DNA of 64,000 bases from a bacterium (GTDB lineage Bacteria; Vulcanimicrobiota; Vulcanimicrobiia; Vulcanimicrobiales; SCRA01), in assembly GCA_004298675.1 (NCBI GenBank), contig SCRI01000025.1, positions 8,211-72,210 of the forward strand, written 5' to 3'. The notes beneath the pieces are model-generated. The model searched no databases. It saw nothing but the letters and a program-made list of their open reading frames with translations, and had not been told where the DNA came from. The translations under genes were made by a program, and so were the position numbers. Shown piece after piece: positions 29,794 through 41,537 of the stretch; position 1 is the first letter of the stretch, and each line of letters starts with the position of its first letter.

Positions 29794-29891
29794 GCGGATG
29801 CGTTCCACGCTCGCCGGCCACCAGGGCACCCGCACGCCGGCGTGAAAAGCAGACTGCCCGCGACCACGATCCCGCACGGAAGGAGCTCCAC

Positions 29892-30272
29892 GTGCTCGTC
29901 GACACCATCGAAACCACCCACGCACCACGCCCTATCGGGCCCTATAGCCAGGCTATTCGCGTGGGCGACCTGCTCTTCTGCTCTGGACAGGTTGGGCTCG
30001 ATCCGGCCTCCGGTAAGCTCGTGAGCGGGGGCCCAAAGGCCGAAACCGAGCGCGTCATGGAGAACGTGCGCGGCCTACTCTCCGCCGCGGGTATCGGCCT
30101 GGAGCACGTCGTGAAGACGACCATCTTCCTGGCGGATATGGCCGATTACGCCGACGTCAACACGGTCTACGGCAGTTACTTTAGCGGCGGATACCCCGCG
30201 CGCACCACCGTGGCGGTGGCGGCGCTGCCGGCCGGGGCCAGCGTCGAGATCGACGTCATCGCACGGATCTAG
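29892..30272 (+). CDS. ridA: RidA family enamine/imine deaminase
   Basis: A 126-residue trimeric enzyme that removes reactive 2-aminoacrylate-type enamines made by PLP enzymes. IGPYSQAIRVGDLLFCSGQ, the substrate-binding Arg in PARTTVAVAALPAGA and the final glutamate in VEIDVIA are intact, so it is a true RidA. The start is a GTG with AAGGAG (29879-29884) at good distance. Its 3' end overlaps the convergent TPR gene by 17 bp. Confidence 0.93.
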   Translation: MLVDTIETTHAPRPIGPYSQAIRVGDLLFCSGQVGLDPASGKLVSGGPKAETERVMENVRGLLSAAGIGLEHVVKTTIFLADMADYADVNTVYGSYFSGGYPARTTVAVAALPAGASVEIDVIARI

Positions 30273-31446
30273 GCGCCGCCTCCTGCCGCGAGAGCGCTAG
30301 TTTCGCCAGCCGCGCCGCCTGCACGTTGTGCAGCGACGCCGCGGTCCGGTATTCCTTGAGCGCCGCCTCGTGGCGGCCCAGCTCATCCTCGATGACCGCG
30401 AGGTTGAAGTGGAGGATGCCGTCGCCCTCATCGATCGCGAGGCCCTTGAGGGTGACGGCCTCGGCCAATTCGTGCTGCCCCTGGGCATCGTAATCCGCCG
30501 CGGTATCGTAGTAGGCCTCGAGTTGGAAGGGATCATCGGCGATGGCACGATGATAGAATTGCAGCGCGGCCGCCCGGTCGTTGGTCAGGTCCGCCAGCAC
30601 ACCGAGATTCACGAGCACCGAGGCGTCGCGCGGATCGAGTGCCTCCGCCCGCTCCAAGAACGGACGCGCCGAACGCGTGTCCTTCAAGCCCAGGTAGGCG
30701 TCACCGAGATTGTTGAGCGCCGCGATCAAAGCGGGTTGCAGCGAGAGCGCTTCACGCAGCGGCTGGAGAGCCTCGGAGTAGCGTTCTTTGGAGATGAGGG
30801 CGCTGCCGATACCGTTATAGCCGGCCGCGTCGTTGGGGGCAAGATCGACCGCGTGATGATAGGCCGTCAGCGCCTCATCGGTTAGCCCCGCGGCATCGCA
30901 GGCCACCCCGAGGTCAACGGCATACCCGGCATCCCGGGGATGGTCTTCCGCGTCCTGCCGCGCGCGAGCGACGAACGCATCCAAATCCCCGTGCATGCGA
31001 TGCATGGCGACCAAGTGCGCAAACCCCTCCGGCAATGGCAGACTCGCGCGGAACTCGCGAATCGCATCACCGTAGCGCTGCTCCAGCGCGTAGACGCCGC
31101 CGAGGCGATTGTGGATCTCGTGCGCATCGCCCCGCGCCAGTGCGTCGCGATAGAGCTGCTCCGCGCGCCTGAGATCGCGCGCGCGATAATAGAAGTCACC
31201 CAACAGCACCATCGGTCCGCGTTCCGCAGGGTGGGCCGCGACGTAGATGGACAACTCCGAAATGGCGCCGGCAAGATCTCCGCTATCGGCGCGCTGCTCC
31301 TCGCGCGCGATGATCGACGGGTCGCTGGGCATGCCGTAGATCGTCTCGCCGCTGGGCATCTTCACGACGGTTCCAGCCGACGCGCGCGGTGCCATGGAAA
31401 CGAGCGCCAGGATGGCGCAGACCGCGATCGTGATGGTTGTGCGCAT
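30256..31446 (-). CDS. Secreted TPR-repeat protein
   Basis: A 396-residue protein with a signal peptide (MRTTITIAVCAILALVSMAP, cleavage near ASA) followed by about nine tetratricopeptide repeats, for example the units around residues 205-235 and 240-270 with the W/L-G-Y-A-F-A-P pattern. It probably acts as a periplasmic scaffold. The start is ATG 31446 with GAGGTG just upstream; the GTG three codons earlier is less likely. A TATACT -10-like box lies at 31485-31480 on the minus strand. Confidence 0.82.
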   Translation of the reverse strand: MRTTITIAVCAILALVSMAPRASAGTVVKMPSGETIYGMPSDPSIIAREEQRADSGDLAGAISELSIYVAAHPAERGPMVLLGDFYYRARDLRRAEQLYRDALARGDAHEIHNRLGGVYALEQRYGDAIREFRASLPLPEGFAHLVAMHRMHGDLDAFVARARQDAEDHPRDAGYAVDLGVACDAAGLTDEALTAYHHAVDLAPNDAAGYNGIGSALISKERYSEALQPLREALSLQPALIAALNNLGDAYLGLKDTRSARPFLERAEALDPRDASVLVNLGVLADLTNDRAAALQFYHRAIADDPFQLEAYYDTAADYDAQGQHELAEAVTLKGLAIDEGDGILHFNLAVIEDELGRHEAALKEYRTAASLHNVQAARLAKLALSRQEAAPRSVR

Positions 31447-31509
31447 GGCACACACCTCGGCTGGGGACGCGTCTCGCCCTTAGTATACCGCCGTGACAGG
31501 GAAAGACGA

Positions 31510-31546
31510 GGCCCCCGGTGCGCTCGTTCGAGGCGCTCCGGGGGCC
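31510..31546 (-). terminator. Strong GC hairpin, probable terminator on minus strand
   Basis: GGCCCCCGG (31510-31518) pairs with CCGGGGGCC (31538-31546). Inner GCGC/GCGC and CTCG/CGAG pairs extend it to an almost closed stem. On the minus strand it is followed by TCGTCTTT, a short T-rich tract. It lies after the small ORF and before the TPR promoter, where a stop would be expected. Confidence 0.5.
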
Positions 31547-31560
31547 ATCACGCATCCCCT

Positions 31561-31612
31561 TCCAGCGGAGGATGTCCTGGGGGCGGCCCCGTCCAGCGGG
31601 GGACGCCCTGGG
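31561..31612. repeat. Two 21-bp hairpin repeats, 31-bp period
   Basis: TCCAGCGGAGGATGTCCTGGG (31561-31581; 21 nt split here as TCCAGCGG-AGGATGT-CCTGGG) is repeated at 31592-31612 with 18 of 21 matches. Each copy folds as CCAG/CTGG. An A-T pair in copy 1 is a G-C pair in copy 2. Confidence 0.55.
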
Positions 31613-31647
31613 CCCAGTCGTGGATCGGGCGTCGACAGCCCTTCCGG

Positions 31648-31764
31648 CTAGACGCCGCGGGAGAGGCCCTCCTCACGTACCAGCGTCCCCTTCTCGCGCA
31701 ACTCCTCGCGCACGTCTCTCTCGTACTCGCGGTTTGCTTGCGCCTCGAGCGCCTGGTACTCCAT
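31648..31764 (-). CDS. Small charged helical protein (38 aa)
   Basis: A 38-residue ORF, MEYQALEAQANREYERD and onward, almost entirely charged helix ending GLSRGV. AAGGAG lies 7 nt before the ATG, which favours this start over an ATG five codons upstream (31779). A TAGAAT -10-like box is at 31819-31814. It is too short for family assignment, but its amino-acid pattern is non-random and its ribosome site is strong. The rest of the gap between the TPR and LysR genes holds only the hairpins listed separately. Confidence 0.45.
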   Translation of the reverse strand: MEYQALEAQANREYERDVREELREKGTLVREEGLSRGV

Positions 31765-31879
31765 TGCCTTCTCCTTCATATCATCTCGCAAGAAAATTTC
31801 TTCCTCTGGCAAGATTCTAACACGGAGAGAATCGCGCTAACCATCCCCCCAATGGGTGGATTTCGAGAGACGAACGGCC

Positions 31880-32800
31880 CTAAGCGCTCCGGCGGCTCGC
31901 CGCACGGCGCGGGGCCTCCTCCATCTCCCGCTTGGCGATCTCCATGAAGGCCGAGAGAGCCGGCGAAAGCCACTTGTCGCGATGGCGGATGAGTTGGATG
32001 TGCTGACGGAAGGCCGGCACCGCGCAAGCGAGGGCCGCGACTCTGCCCTCCTCCAGCTCGACGCGCACCGACGTCCGCGCCGTCACGGCCAGCCCTACTC
32101 CGGCCTCGACGCAACGCTTGATGGCCTCCACGCTGCCGAACTCGACCAGGGGCCCCGGCGAGGCGCCGCAGGCCGCCATAGCGGTAAAGAGCGGCTCGAG
32201 ATACGTGCACGCCAGCCGCGGCACGACGAAGGTCTCGCCCGCCAATTCCTCCGGCCGCACCCGTTTGCGCGGTGCTAGGCGATGGTCGTGGGGGGCGATC
32301 ACGATCAGCGACTCGCTCTGCAGCACCTCGGTCGAGATATCGGCTTGACGCACGCGTTCGTCGGCGAGAAAGGCGACGTCGAGCGTGCCGCCGCTCACAG
32401 CCGCCAGCAGACGCGAGCAGGCGTCGGGACGAATGGTCAGACGCACCTCGGGATAACGCTCGCGCATGCTCTGCAGCGTGCGCGGGAGCAGATCGGCGCA
32501 GAGCCATTCGCAGGCCCCCACCGTCAACAGACCGGCGGGCTCTCCGCCCTCGGGCACCGAGTTGAGCGCCTCACGCTCGAGGTTCACCAGACGCTCGGCG
32601 TAACGGACCAGGCGTCGCCCGCTCTCCGTCAGCGCGATGCGTTTGCCCAAGCGCTCGAACAGCGGGGATCCAAGCTCGCGCTCGAGCGCCTGGACCTGCG
32701 CGGAGAGACTCGACTGTGCGTAGTTCAACTCCTCTGCGGCGCGCGTGAAACTCAAGGTCTTTGCCACCGTGAGAAAAGTCGAAAGGTTGCGCAGTTCCAT
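31880..32800 (-). CDS. LysR-family transcriptional regulator
   Basis: A 306-residue regulator. The N-terminal winged helix is MELRNLSTFLTVAKTLSFTR, then AAEELNYAQSSLSAQVQALE, followed by a linker helix and a periplasmic-binding-protein-like effector domain (about 90-290). I chose ATG 32800 because GGAG lies just upstream and LysR proteins start this way; an upstream ATG would add 14 residues. The target is unclear: the divergent neighbour is a small membrane protein gene. Confidence 0.9.
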   Translation of the reverse strand: MELRNLSTFLTVAKTLSFTRAAEELNYAQSSLSAQVQALERELGSPLFERLGKRIALTESGRRLVRYAERLVNLEREALNSVPEGGEPAGLLTVGACEWLCADLLPRTLQSMRERYPEVRLTIRPDACSRLLAAVSGGTLDVAFLADERVRQADISTEVLQSESLIVIAPHDHRLAPRKRVRPEELAGETFVVPRLACTYLEPLFTAMAACGASPGPLVEFGSVEAIKRCVEAGVGLAVTARTSVRVELEEGRVAALACAVPAFRQHIQLIRHRDKWLSPALSAFMEIAKREMEEAPRRAASRRSA

Positions 32801-32869
32801 GCTTTTCTCCATCGACGTGTTCGATGCAAACCATCGAATCAATCGTGCACAACTATCCTAGCATGAAGG

Positions 32870-32875
32870 TACAAT
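32870..32875 (+). promoter_or_regulatory. -10 box of small membrane protein gene
   Basis: TACAAT (5/6), with a poor -35 TGCACA at 32846-32851 (18-bp spacer). It lies 33 bp before the ATG at 32908. Confidence 0.4.
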
Positions 32876-32907
32876 GGCGCTGAGGACATGCGGTAGAGGT
32901 AGCAACG

Positions 32908-33165
32908 ATGATCGAAGCAGCAAGCATCCTGACGGCGCTCATCGCGCTGGCCTACGCAAGCCAGCGCTGGGGTTACGACAGCAGAGACCGTGTGGAGAGC
33001 TCCGAATGGGCACGCCGCGGCGCGTGGTCCGCACGCACCGCCGCGCCAGCCGTTCAGGCTGCAGGCGCGGGGCGGCAATGCCGGCAGGGCCGGTATTCCG
33101 CCAGCGCGGCGGCACGGGCGTTCGAGAAGGCCACGCGATGGCTGCCGCTGATTCGCCGCGCGTGA
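32908..33165 (+). CDS. Small single-span membrane protein
   Basis: An 85-residue ORF. An N-terminal hydrophobic helix (about 4-18) is followed by RWGYDSRDR and SSEWARRG, resembling tiny membrane proteins of other high-GC bacteria with an RWGxDSRD sequence after the helix. GAGGT is placed 7 nt before the ATG. The last third overlaps the convergent MGMT-Ada gene by 112 bp, so the C-terminus could be shorter in relatives. Function unknown. Confidence 0.5.
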   Translation: MIEAASILTALIALAYASQRWGYDSRDRVESSEWARRGAWSARTAAPAVQAAGAGRQCRQGRYSASAAARAFEKATRWLPLIRRA

Positions 33166-33833
33166 ACGCAACTCGGCAGACAGTAGACGTGGGTCGTGTC
33201 GCTGCCGACGAAGCGCTCGCCACAGCGTGCCAACCGTTCCAGCTCCAATACGTCGACGCCCTCGCCCTCCAGCAGCAGGCGCTTGGCGGAGGAGCCCAAC
33301 GCATACTCACCGAGCGATCCGTCGGTACGAACGACGCGGTGACAGGGCACCAGCAGCGGCACCGGATTGCCACCGAGCGCGGATCCCACCGCGCGCACGG
33401 CTTGGGGTCGGCCGATCTCCCGCGCCACCCAACCGTACGGACGCACCTCACCGAGCGGGATCTCCAGCGCCTTCTCCAAGACCGCGCGCTGGAACTCGCC
33501 ACAGCCGCGCAGATCAAAACGCACGCGCGCGCGCCGATCTCCGGCTAGCCTGCGCGCCACCGCCTGCGCCGTCCCGCGGGGCGGCAACCCCGCATACACG
33601 CGACGGTGGAAGCGCTCGAAATGCTCGCGCTCAAAGGCCGCCTCGCCCCGCAAAGCGGGGACTACGGCGCTGATGCCGCGCTCGCTGAAGGCGACGAAGA
33701 GCGGACCGACCGCGCTCTCCTCGCGCCAGTACCGGTCCGCCAAGCCTACCCGCTCGAGCACTGCGGGCAGCAGCGTTGCAGGCGCAGGGCGTGCGCGCAG
33801 GCTCCTCAACTCCGCCACGATCCGTTCCTCCAT
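33054..33833 (-). CDS. Methylated-DNA-cysteine methyltransferase fused to a C-terminal Ada zinc domain
   Basis: A 259-residue repair protein. Residues 110-195 are the O6-alkylguanine transferase core with acceptor C164 in PCHRVV. Residues 205-255 are an Ada metal-binding domain with four cysteines C218, C222, C250 and C253, which in E. coli Ada bind zinc and take methyl groups from phosphotriesters. In E. coli the zinc domain is N-terminal and followed by AraC helices; here it is C-terminal and no AraC domain exists. It begins 1 nt after the sigma-factor stop, so the two are one unit. Confidence 0.9.
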   Translation of the reverse strand: MEERIVAELRSLRARPAPATLLPAVLERVGLADRYWREESAVGPLFVAFSERGISAVVPALRGEAAFEREHFERFHRRVYAGLPPRGTAQAVARRLAGDRRARVRFDLRGCGEFQRAVLEKALEIPLGEVRPYGWVAREIGRPQAVRAVGSALGGNPVPLLVPCHRVVRTDGSLGEYALGSSAKRLLLEGEGVDVLELERLARCGERFVGSDTTHVYCLPSCVHARRISGSHRVAFSNARAAALAEYRPCRHCRPAPAA

Positions 33834-33834
33834 C

Positions 33835-34425
33835 TCACGATACCTCCGCCGCGTTCAACGCTTCGCGCAGCTTGCCCACGCCGCGATGCACGTAGACTTT
33901 CACCGTGCCGAGCGGCTGCCGCAGAATCTCCGCGATCTCCGCGTAGGTCAACCCGTCAATGTGGCGCAGCGTCAGCGGCGAGCGCAGGCGCTCGGGCAGC
34001 GCCGCGATCGCTGCGGCCAACCCGCGTGCCGCTTCGGCGCGCTCGACGACTGCCTCAGGGCGCTCCCAGGGGCGATCGGCCAACTCCAAGGGCGTGCCGT
34101 CATGACGCTCTAGCGGAACGCGCGGCACGCTCTTCCGGCGCACGCGGTTGCGCACGACGTTGAGCAAAATGCGATAGAGCCACGGCCGTAGCGCCAGCGC
34201 GCCTATCCGTTCCGGCCCGTAACGCGCCAACGCGCGATAGGCTCGCACGAAGGCGTCCTGGGCGGCCTCCTCGGCGTCTCCGGCGTCGCCCAACAGATGA
34301 TACGCGCAGCCGAAGAGGCGATGTTGGTAGCGGGCTACCAGCGTCTCGAACGCACCGTCTAGATCGGCGGCCAACGCCGCCAATAACGTTCGTTCCCGCT
34401 TGCCCGCTTCGACCGAGCCTTGCAC
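33835..34425 (-). CDS. ECF-type RNA polymerase sigma factor
   Basis: A 196-residue sigma factor. Region 2 covers FETLVARYQHRLFGCAYHLL, then GDAEEAAQDAFVRAYRAL; region 4 covers IAALPERLRSPLTLRHIDGL and YAEIAEILRQPLGTVKVYVHRG. No anti-sigma gene is next to it; instead it is followed directly by the alkyl-DNA repair gene. I took the GTG start at 34425 for a family-like length; an ATG at 34494 inside the palindrome is an alternative. Confidence 0.85.
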   Translation of the reverse strand: MQGSVEAGKRERTLLAALAADLDGAFETLVARYQHRLFGCAYHLLGDAGDAEEAAQDAFVRAYRALARYGPERIGALALRPWLYRILLNVVRNRVRRKSVPRVPLERHDGTPLELADRPWERPEAVVERAEAARGLAAAIAALPERLRSPLTLRHIDGLTYAEIAEILRQPLGTVKVYVHRGVGKLREALNAAEVS

Positions 34426-34476
34426 GCCAACAGAAACACGGAGCGGCTGCAATCCGTTACAGAGTCCCGCCCCGCA

Positions 34477-34494
34477 ATGGGACCAAAGTCCCAT
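34477..34494. promoter_or_regulatory. Perfect palindrome, DosR-box-like operator
   Basis: ATGGGAC-CAAA-GTCCCAT, seven-base arms. The GGGAC-N4-GTCCC core equals that of the mycobacterial DosR box (GGGACTWWAGTCCC). It lies in the divergent region between the sigma-factor gene and the unknown gene starting at 34553. Confidence 0.5.
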
Positions 34495-34552
34495 GCGCAA
34501 GAGCGCTTCGCCGCAGGGTGGGCCGCGCGCAAGTCCGCGAAATGCACCTGTG

Positions 34553-35218
34553 ATGCATCGCACAGAGGCACTTCCGCCGCCGATCGACCCAGCCTGGCAG
34601 GCGTGGGTCACGGAGTGCTGCGACCCCTACGCTTGGCGCAAGCTCCACGCCGCGGTTGCCGGCATGGCCGCGACCCCACCGACGCTGGCTGACGTGCTCT
34701 CATGGCAAGACAGCGGCATCGTGCCGCCGGCCGATCAGGCCTGGGCGTTGGGCGAGGTCCTCTTCGATGCGGGCATCGCCTGCGCCAGTGGTCTCGCCGC
34801 ACTATGGTTCGCCGGCCGCCTGCCGGCGATCGTCTGCATCATGGCATCGCGCGGCGGCCGCTGGCCCCAGATCCTTCACGCGCTGGCCTTGGCAACGGCA
34901 CCGCGCGCAGTCGTCGATTCACAACCCGGCGGCCTCGCGCTCGTTCCCAGCCCCTATCGCGAGATCGTCACGCTCACCGGCACCGAACGCGCCACGTTGC
35001 GCGAGCTTTGGCGCACGTGGGGTGGACGGCCCCGCCTTCCGGCACCGACCTCCGGATACTATCGCGGCCTGCACGAGATCGTCGCCGACGTCGACGCACC
35101 TCCGGCGGAGCGCCGGCGCCTGCTCGATGCGATGCTCTGCGCCGACCTCCCCAGCGGCTGGCCGCACGCGGGTCACGGCGAAAGCGAACCCGCGAATCTG
35201 CGCGCTGCCAGCGGCTAA
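34553..35218 (+). CDS. Protein of unknown function
   Basis: A 221-residue ORF, the only sizeable frame on this strand between the sigma-factor gene and narI, with composition like real proteins (PPADQAWALGEVLFDAGIA; GYYRGLHEIVADVDAPP). No motif recognised and no signal peptide. It ends with a 4-bp convergent overlap with narI. The start could be ATG 34493 or 34553; I favour 34553, leaving the palindrome upstream. Confidence 0.45.
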   Translation: MHRTEALPPPIDPAWQAWVTECCDPYAWRKLHAAVAGMAATPPTLADVLSWQDSGIVPPADQAWALGEVLFDAGIACASGLAALWFAGRLPAIVCIMASRGGRWPQILHALALATAPRAVVDSQPGGLALVPSPYREIVTLTGTERATLRELWRTWGGRPRLPAPTSGYYRGLHEIVADVDAPPAERRRLLDAMLCADLPSGWPHAGHGESEPANLRAASG

Positions 35219-35889
35219 GGGCGGGCGCCCCGGCGGTACCACATGACGACCTGGTAAGGACGCCAGAGGTAACCCAACGGCAACGACACCAGATGAACCA
35301 GGCGCGTGAACGGGAAGAGCACTACGAGCAGGAACCCACCGGCCGCGTGGAGCTTCACGAGCATTGGCAGCGGGGTCACGGACTGCAGCGACGGCGAAAG
35401 CGTCGCCAGCGACCAGAGCCAGGCACCCGCGGTTGCCGGATACCAGAGGCCGCCAAAACGCAACGTCACCGCGATCGCGGCACCCAGCACCACCTGCCCC
35501 AACAGAACCAGCAGCAGGACCACGTCCATCGGCGTCGTCACCGCGCGCACGCGCGGGTTCAGCAGCCGGCGCGTAAACAACGCGACCAGTCCCGCGATCG
35601 AGAGCAGACTCAAACCGACACCCAGCACCTCGAGCGGGTAGGCGCGCCCGCCTCCGAGCAGATCGATCCACGGTTGCGGTGCCAGCCACGCCAGCGTATG
35701 CGCGGCGAGGATGAAGAGGATCGCGTAGTGCCACGGCACGGAGCCCCAGAAGAGCCTCGAGCTCTCGAGAAACTGCGAGGAGAGGCTCGAGTACGAGAAG
35801 CGGGCGCCGACGAAACGGTAGATTCCGACGACGACCGCGAGAGCCACGGCAAGATAAGGGAAGACCGCAAACCAGAAGAGCTCAGACAT
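35215..35889 (-). CDS. narI: Respiratory nitrate reductase gamma subunit (cytochrome b)
   Basis: Membrane subunit that takes electrons from quinol and passes them to NarH. It has 224 residues and five helices. Haem-b ligand histidines are visible in VPWHYAILFILAAHTLAW (helix 2) and VKLHAAGGFLL/TRLVHLVSLP (helix 5). The start is ATG 35889, overlapping narJ by 8 bp. Last gene of the nar operon; no nitrate transporter follows. Confidence 0.95.
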   Translation of the reverse strand: MSELFWFAVFPYLAVALAVVVGIYRFVGARFSYSSLSSQFLESSRLFWGSVPWHYAILFILAAHTLAWLAPQPWIDLLGGGRAYPLEVLGVGLSLLSIAGLVALFTRRLLNPRVRAVTTPMDVVLLLVLLGQVVLGAAIAVTLRFGGLWYPATAGAWLWSLATLSPSLQSVTPLPMLVKLHAAGGFLLVVLFPFTRLVHLVSLPLGYLWRPYQVVMWYRRGARP

Positions 35890-36418
35890 CGCGTGTCCCT
35901 CCCACGGGAACGGCGGCGAACAGCGCCTCCAGCGTGGCACCAAGCGCGCGCAGCAGCGCGCCATAGGGGTTGCCACCATCGAGCGCGGCGATCATCGTGC
36001 GCAGCGCCGGCGCGATCAGGTCGATGGCGATCTCCCGGGCCAATTCGTCATCCTCACAGACGGCGGCGAAGCGCACGATCGCGGAGAGATGATCCGGCAG
36101 ATCCCATTCCGGCAACGTAAAGGCTTGCGCCGCATAGGTCTGGCGCAGCATCGACATGAGCGCGCCGCGCTTGAAGCTTTCACCGAAGAGATGGTAGCCG
36201 ACGTACGGACAGCAGACGGGGCTGAGATCGAACGTCGTCGTGTACCGCTCCTGGACGCGCGCGAGCGGTTCGCCGCCAAGCGCATTCACCGCCCCTTCCA
36301 CGTCCGGCTCCGGGCCGAACGTGGAGGACAGCCGCCGCACGCGCTCCTGCAGATCCGCGCCCGGATACTCCAAGAGATCGGCGAAACAGGCGAGACGCGC
36401 ACGCTGCTCTACACTCAT
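35882..36418 (-). CDS. narJ: Nitrate reductase assembly chaperone
   Basis: Private chaperone (NarJ/TorD family) that holds the NarGH complex while molybdenum cofactor is inserted. It has 178 residues, all-helical. The family stretch TTTFDLSPVCCPYVGYHLFG is followed by KRGALMSMLR. It overlaps narH by 4 bp and narI by 8 bp, as expected for a tightly coupled operon. Confidence 0.93.
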   Translation of the reverse strand: MSVEQRARLACFADLLEYPGADLQERVRRLSSTFGPEPDVEGAVNALGGEPLARVQERYTTTFDLSPVCCPYVGYHLFGESFKRGALMSMLRQTYAAQAFTLPEWDLPDHLSAIVRFAAVCEDDELAREIAIDLIAPALRTMIAALDGGNPYGALLRALGATLEALFAAVPVGGTRDV

Positions 36419-37908
36419 GCTCCCCGTTTCGGCCTGGCACGGAAGCCAAAGCCGGTCTCGCCTTTCTGCGAGAGCGGATCGTTCCAGAGTTCCTCGATCG
36501 CGGCATCCCGTTGATAAGGCGGGATGACGAATCGCTCGTCGTACGTGGGCAGCGACGTGAGTTTGAAGATTCCGTCGGCCTCATCCGGAGTCAGGCCGAC
36601 CTCGGCCAGCATCGACCCCGCCTTCTCCTTGCTGATATCGCCCACACTGACGGAGCGGCGGTGCGCGCGAACGGCGATCAACCGCCGCAGCACGTAACTG
36701 ACCGGCGCGATGTCGCCCGCCGAGAAGAGGTTGGCCATGAACTGGAGCGGTACGCGCGCTTTGTCGATCGTGCCGAAGAACTCGGTCTCCTCGATGTCAT
36801 ACGAGCCCTTCTTCATCGAAGCCATGACCGGCGAGAGCGGCGGAATATAGAACAGCATCGGCAGCGTCCGGAACTCCGGATGCAGCGGGAGAGCGAGATG
36901 CCAGCGCTTGACGAACTTGTAGACGGGGGAACGCTGAGCCGCGTCGATCCACTCGTCGCTGATGCCGTTCTTCTTCGCCGCAGCGATGACGGCGGGATCG
37001 AAGGGATCGAGAATCATCTCGCGCTGCGCCTCGACCAGGCGTTGCTCATCCACCTTGGCGGTCTCCTCGATGCGGTCCGCGTCGTACAGGACTACGCCTA
37101 GGTAGCGGATGCGCCCCACACACGAGTGGAAGCACGCCGGCGCCTGACCCGTCTCCAGGCGCGGGAAGCAGAGCACACACTTCTCCGATTTGCCGGTCGA
37201 CCAGTTGTAGTAGACCTTTTTATAGGGGCAGCCGGAGATGCACATGCGCCAGCCGCGGCATTTCTCTTGGCTGACCAGCACGATGCCGTCCTCGCCGCGC
37301 TTGTAGATCGCCCCCATGGGGCAGGCGGCGGAACAGCCGGGATTGGCACAGTGGTTGCAGATGCGCGGGAGATAGAAGAATACCATGCGCTCCAGGTCTG
37401 TGAGCTGGCGGCGCTCTTCTTCATCCAGGCCCTTCAGGTTGGGATCGTTGGCGGCGTAGACCGGCGAGCCACCGAGATCGTCGTCCCAGTTCGGGCCGGC
37501 CTCGATGTCCATGTACTCGCCGCTGACCATCGAGACGGGGCGCGCCGTGGGCTGATCGTCGCCCTCGGGCGCATCGAAGAGATCCTGATACTTGTAGGTC
37601 CAGGGCTCGTAGTAGTCGTCGAGCTGAGGCAGACGCGGATTGTAGAAGATGTTGCCGAGCGCGCCGCCTTTGCGCTGCAGCTTCAGGCGCAGCTCGTTGC
37701 CGTCGACCATCCAGCCGCCGCGGTACTTCTCCTGATCCTCCCAATGCGTGGGGTAGCCCGTTCCGGGCTTCGTCTCCACGTTGTTCCACCACATGTACTC
37801 GGCGCCCTTACGATCCGTCCATACATTCTTGCAGGCGACGGTGCAGGTGTGGCATCCGATGCACTTGTCCAGATGGAACACCATGGAGATCTGGCGGCGA
37901 ATGTCCAT
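36415..37908 (-). CDS. narH: Respiratory nitrate reductase beta subunit
   Basis: Electron-transfer subunit of 497 residues with four iron-sulfur clusters. The first cysteine set is CIGCHTCTVACK (C16, C19, C22, C26). The next are CNHCANPGCSAACP and CRGWRMCISGCP, where a Trp replaces one Cys as in the 3Fe-4S cluster of NarH, then CVLCFPRLETGQAPACFHSC. The start is ATG 37908 with GGGGAG upstream; the longer frame runs inside narG. It lies 11 bp after the narG stop. Confidence 0.97.
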   Translation of the reverse strand: MDIRRQISMVFHLDKCIGCHTCTVACKNVWTDRKGAEYMWWNNVETKPGTGYPTHWEDQEKYRGGWMVDGNELRLKLQRKGGALGNIFYNPRLPQLDDYYEPWTYKYQDLFDAPEGDDQPTARPVSMVSGEYMDIEAGPNWDDDLGGSPVYAANDPNLKGLDEEERRQLTDLERMVFFYLPRICNHCANPGCSAACPMGAIYKRGEDGIVLVSQEKCRGWRMCISGCPYKKVYYNWSTGKSEKCVLCFPRLETGQAPACFHSCVGRIRYLGVVLYDADRIEETAKVDEQRLVEAQREMILDPFDPAVIAAAKKNGISDEWIDAAQRSPVYKFVKRWHLALPLHPEFRTLPMLFYIPPLSPVMASMKKGSYDIEETEFFGTIDKARVPLQFMANLFSAGDIAPVSYVLRRLIAVRAHRRSVSVGDISKEKAGSMLAEVGLTPDEADGIFKLTSLPTYDERFVIPPYQRDAAIEELWNDPLSQKGETGFGFRARPKRGA

Positions 37909-37919
37909 CGTGACTCCCC

Positions 37920-41533
<3,614 letters not shown>

Positions 41534-41537
<4 letters not shown>

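Noticed and set aside
31518-31820. Plus-strand 100-codon ORF
   Set aside because: It covers the hairpins and the minus-strand small ORF, and is Arg/Pro-rich without a ribosome site.
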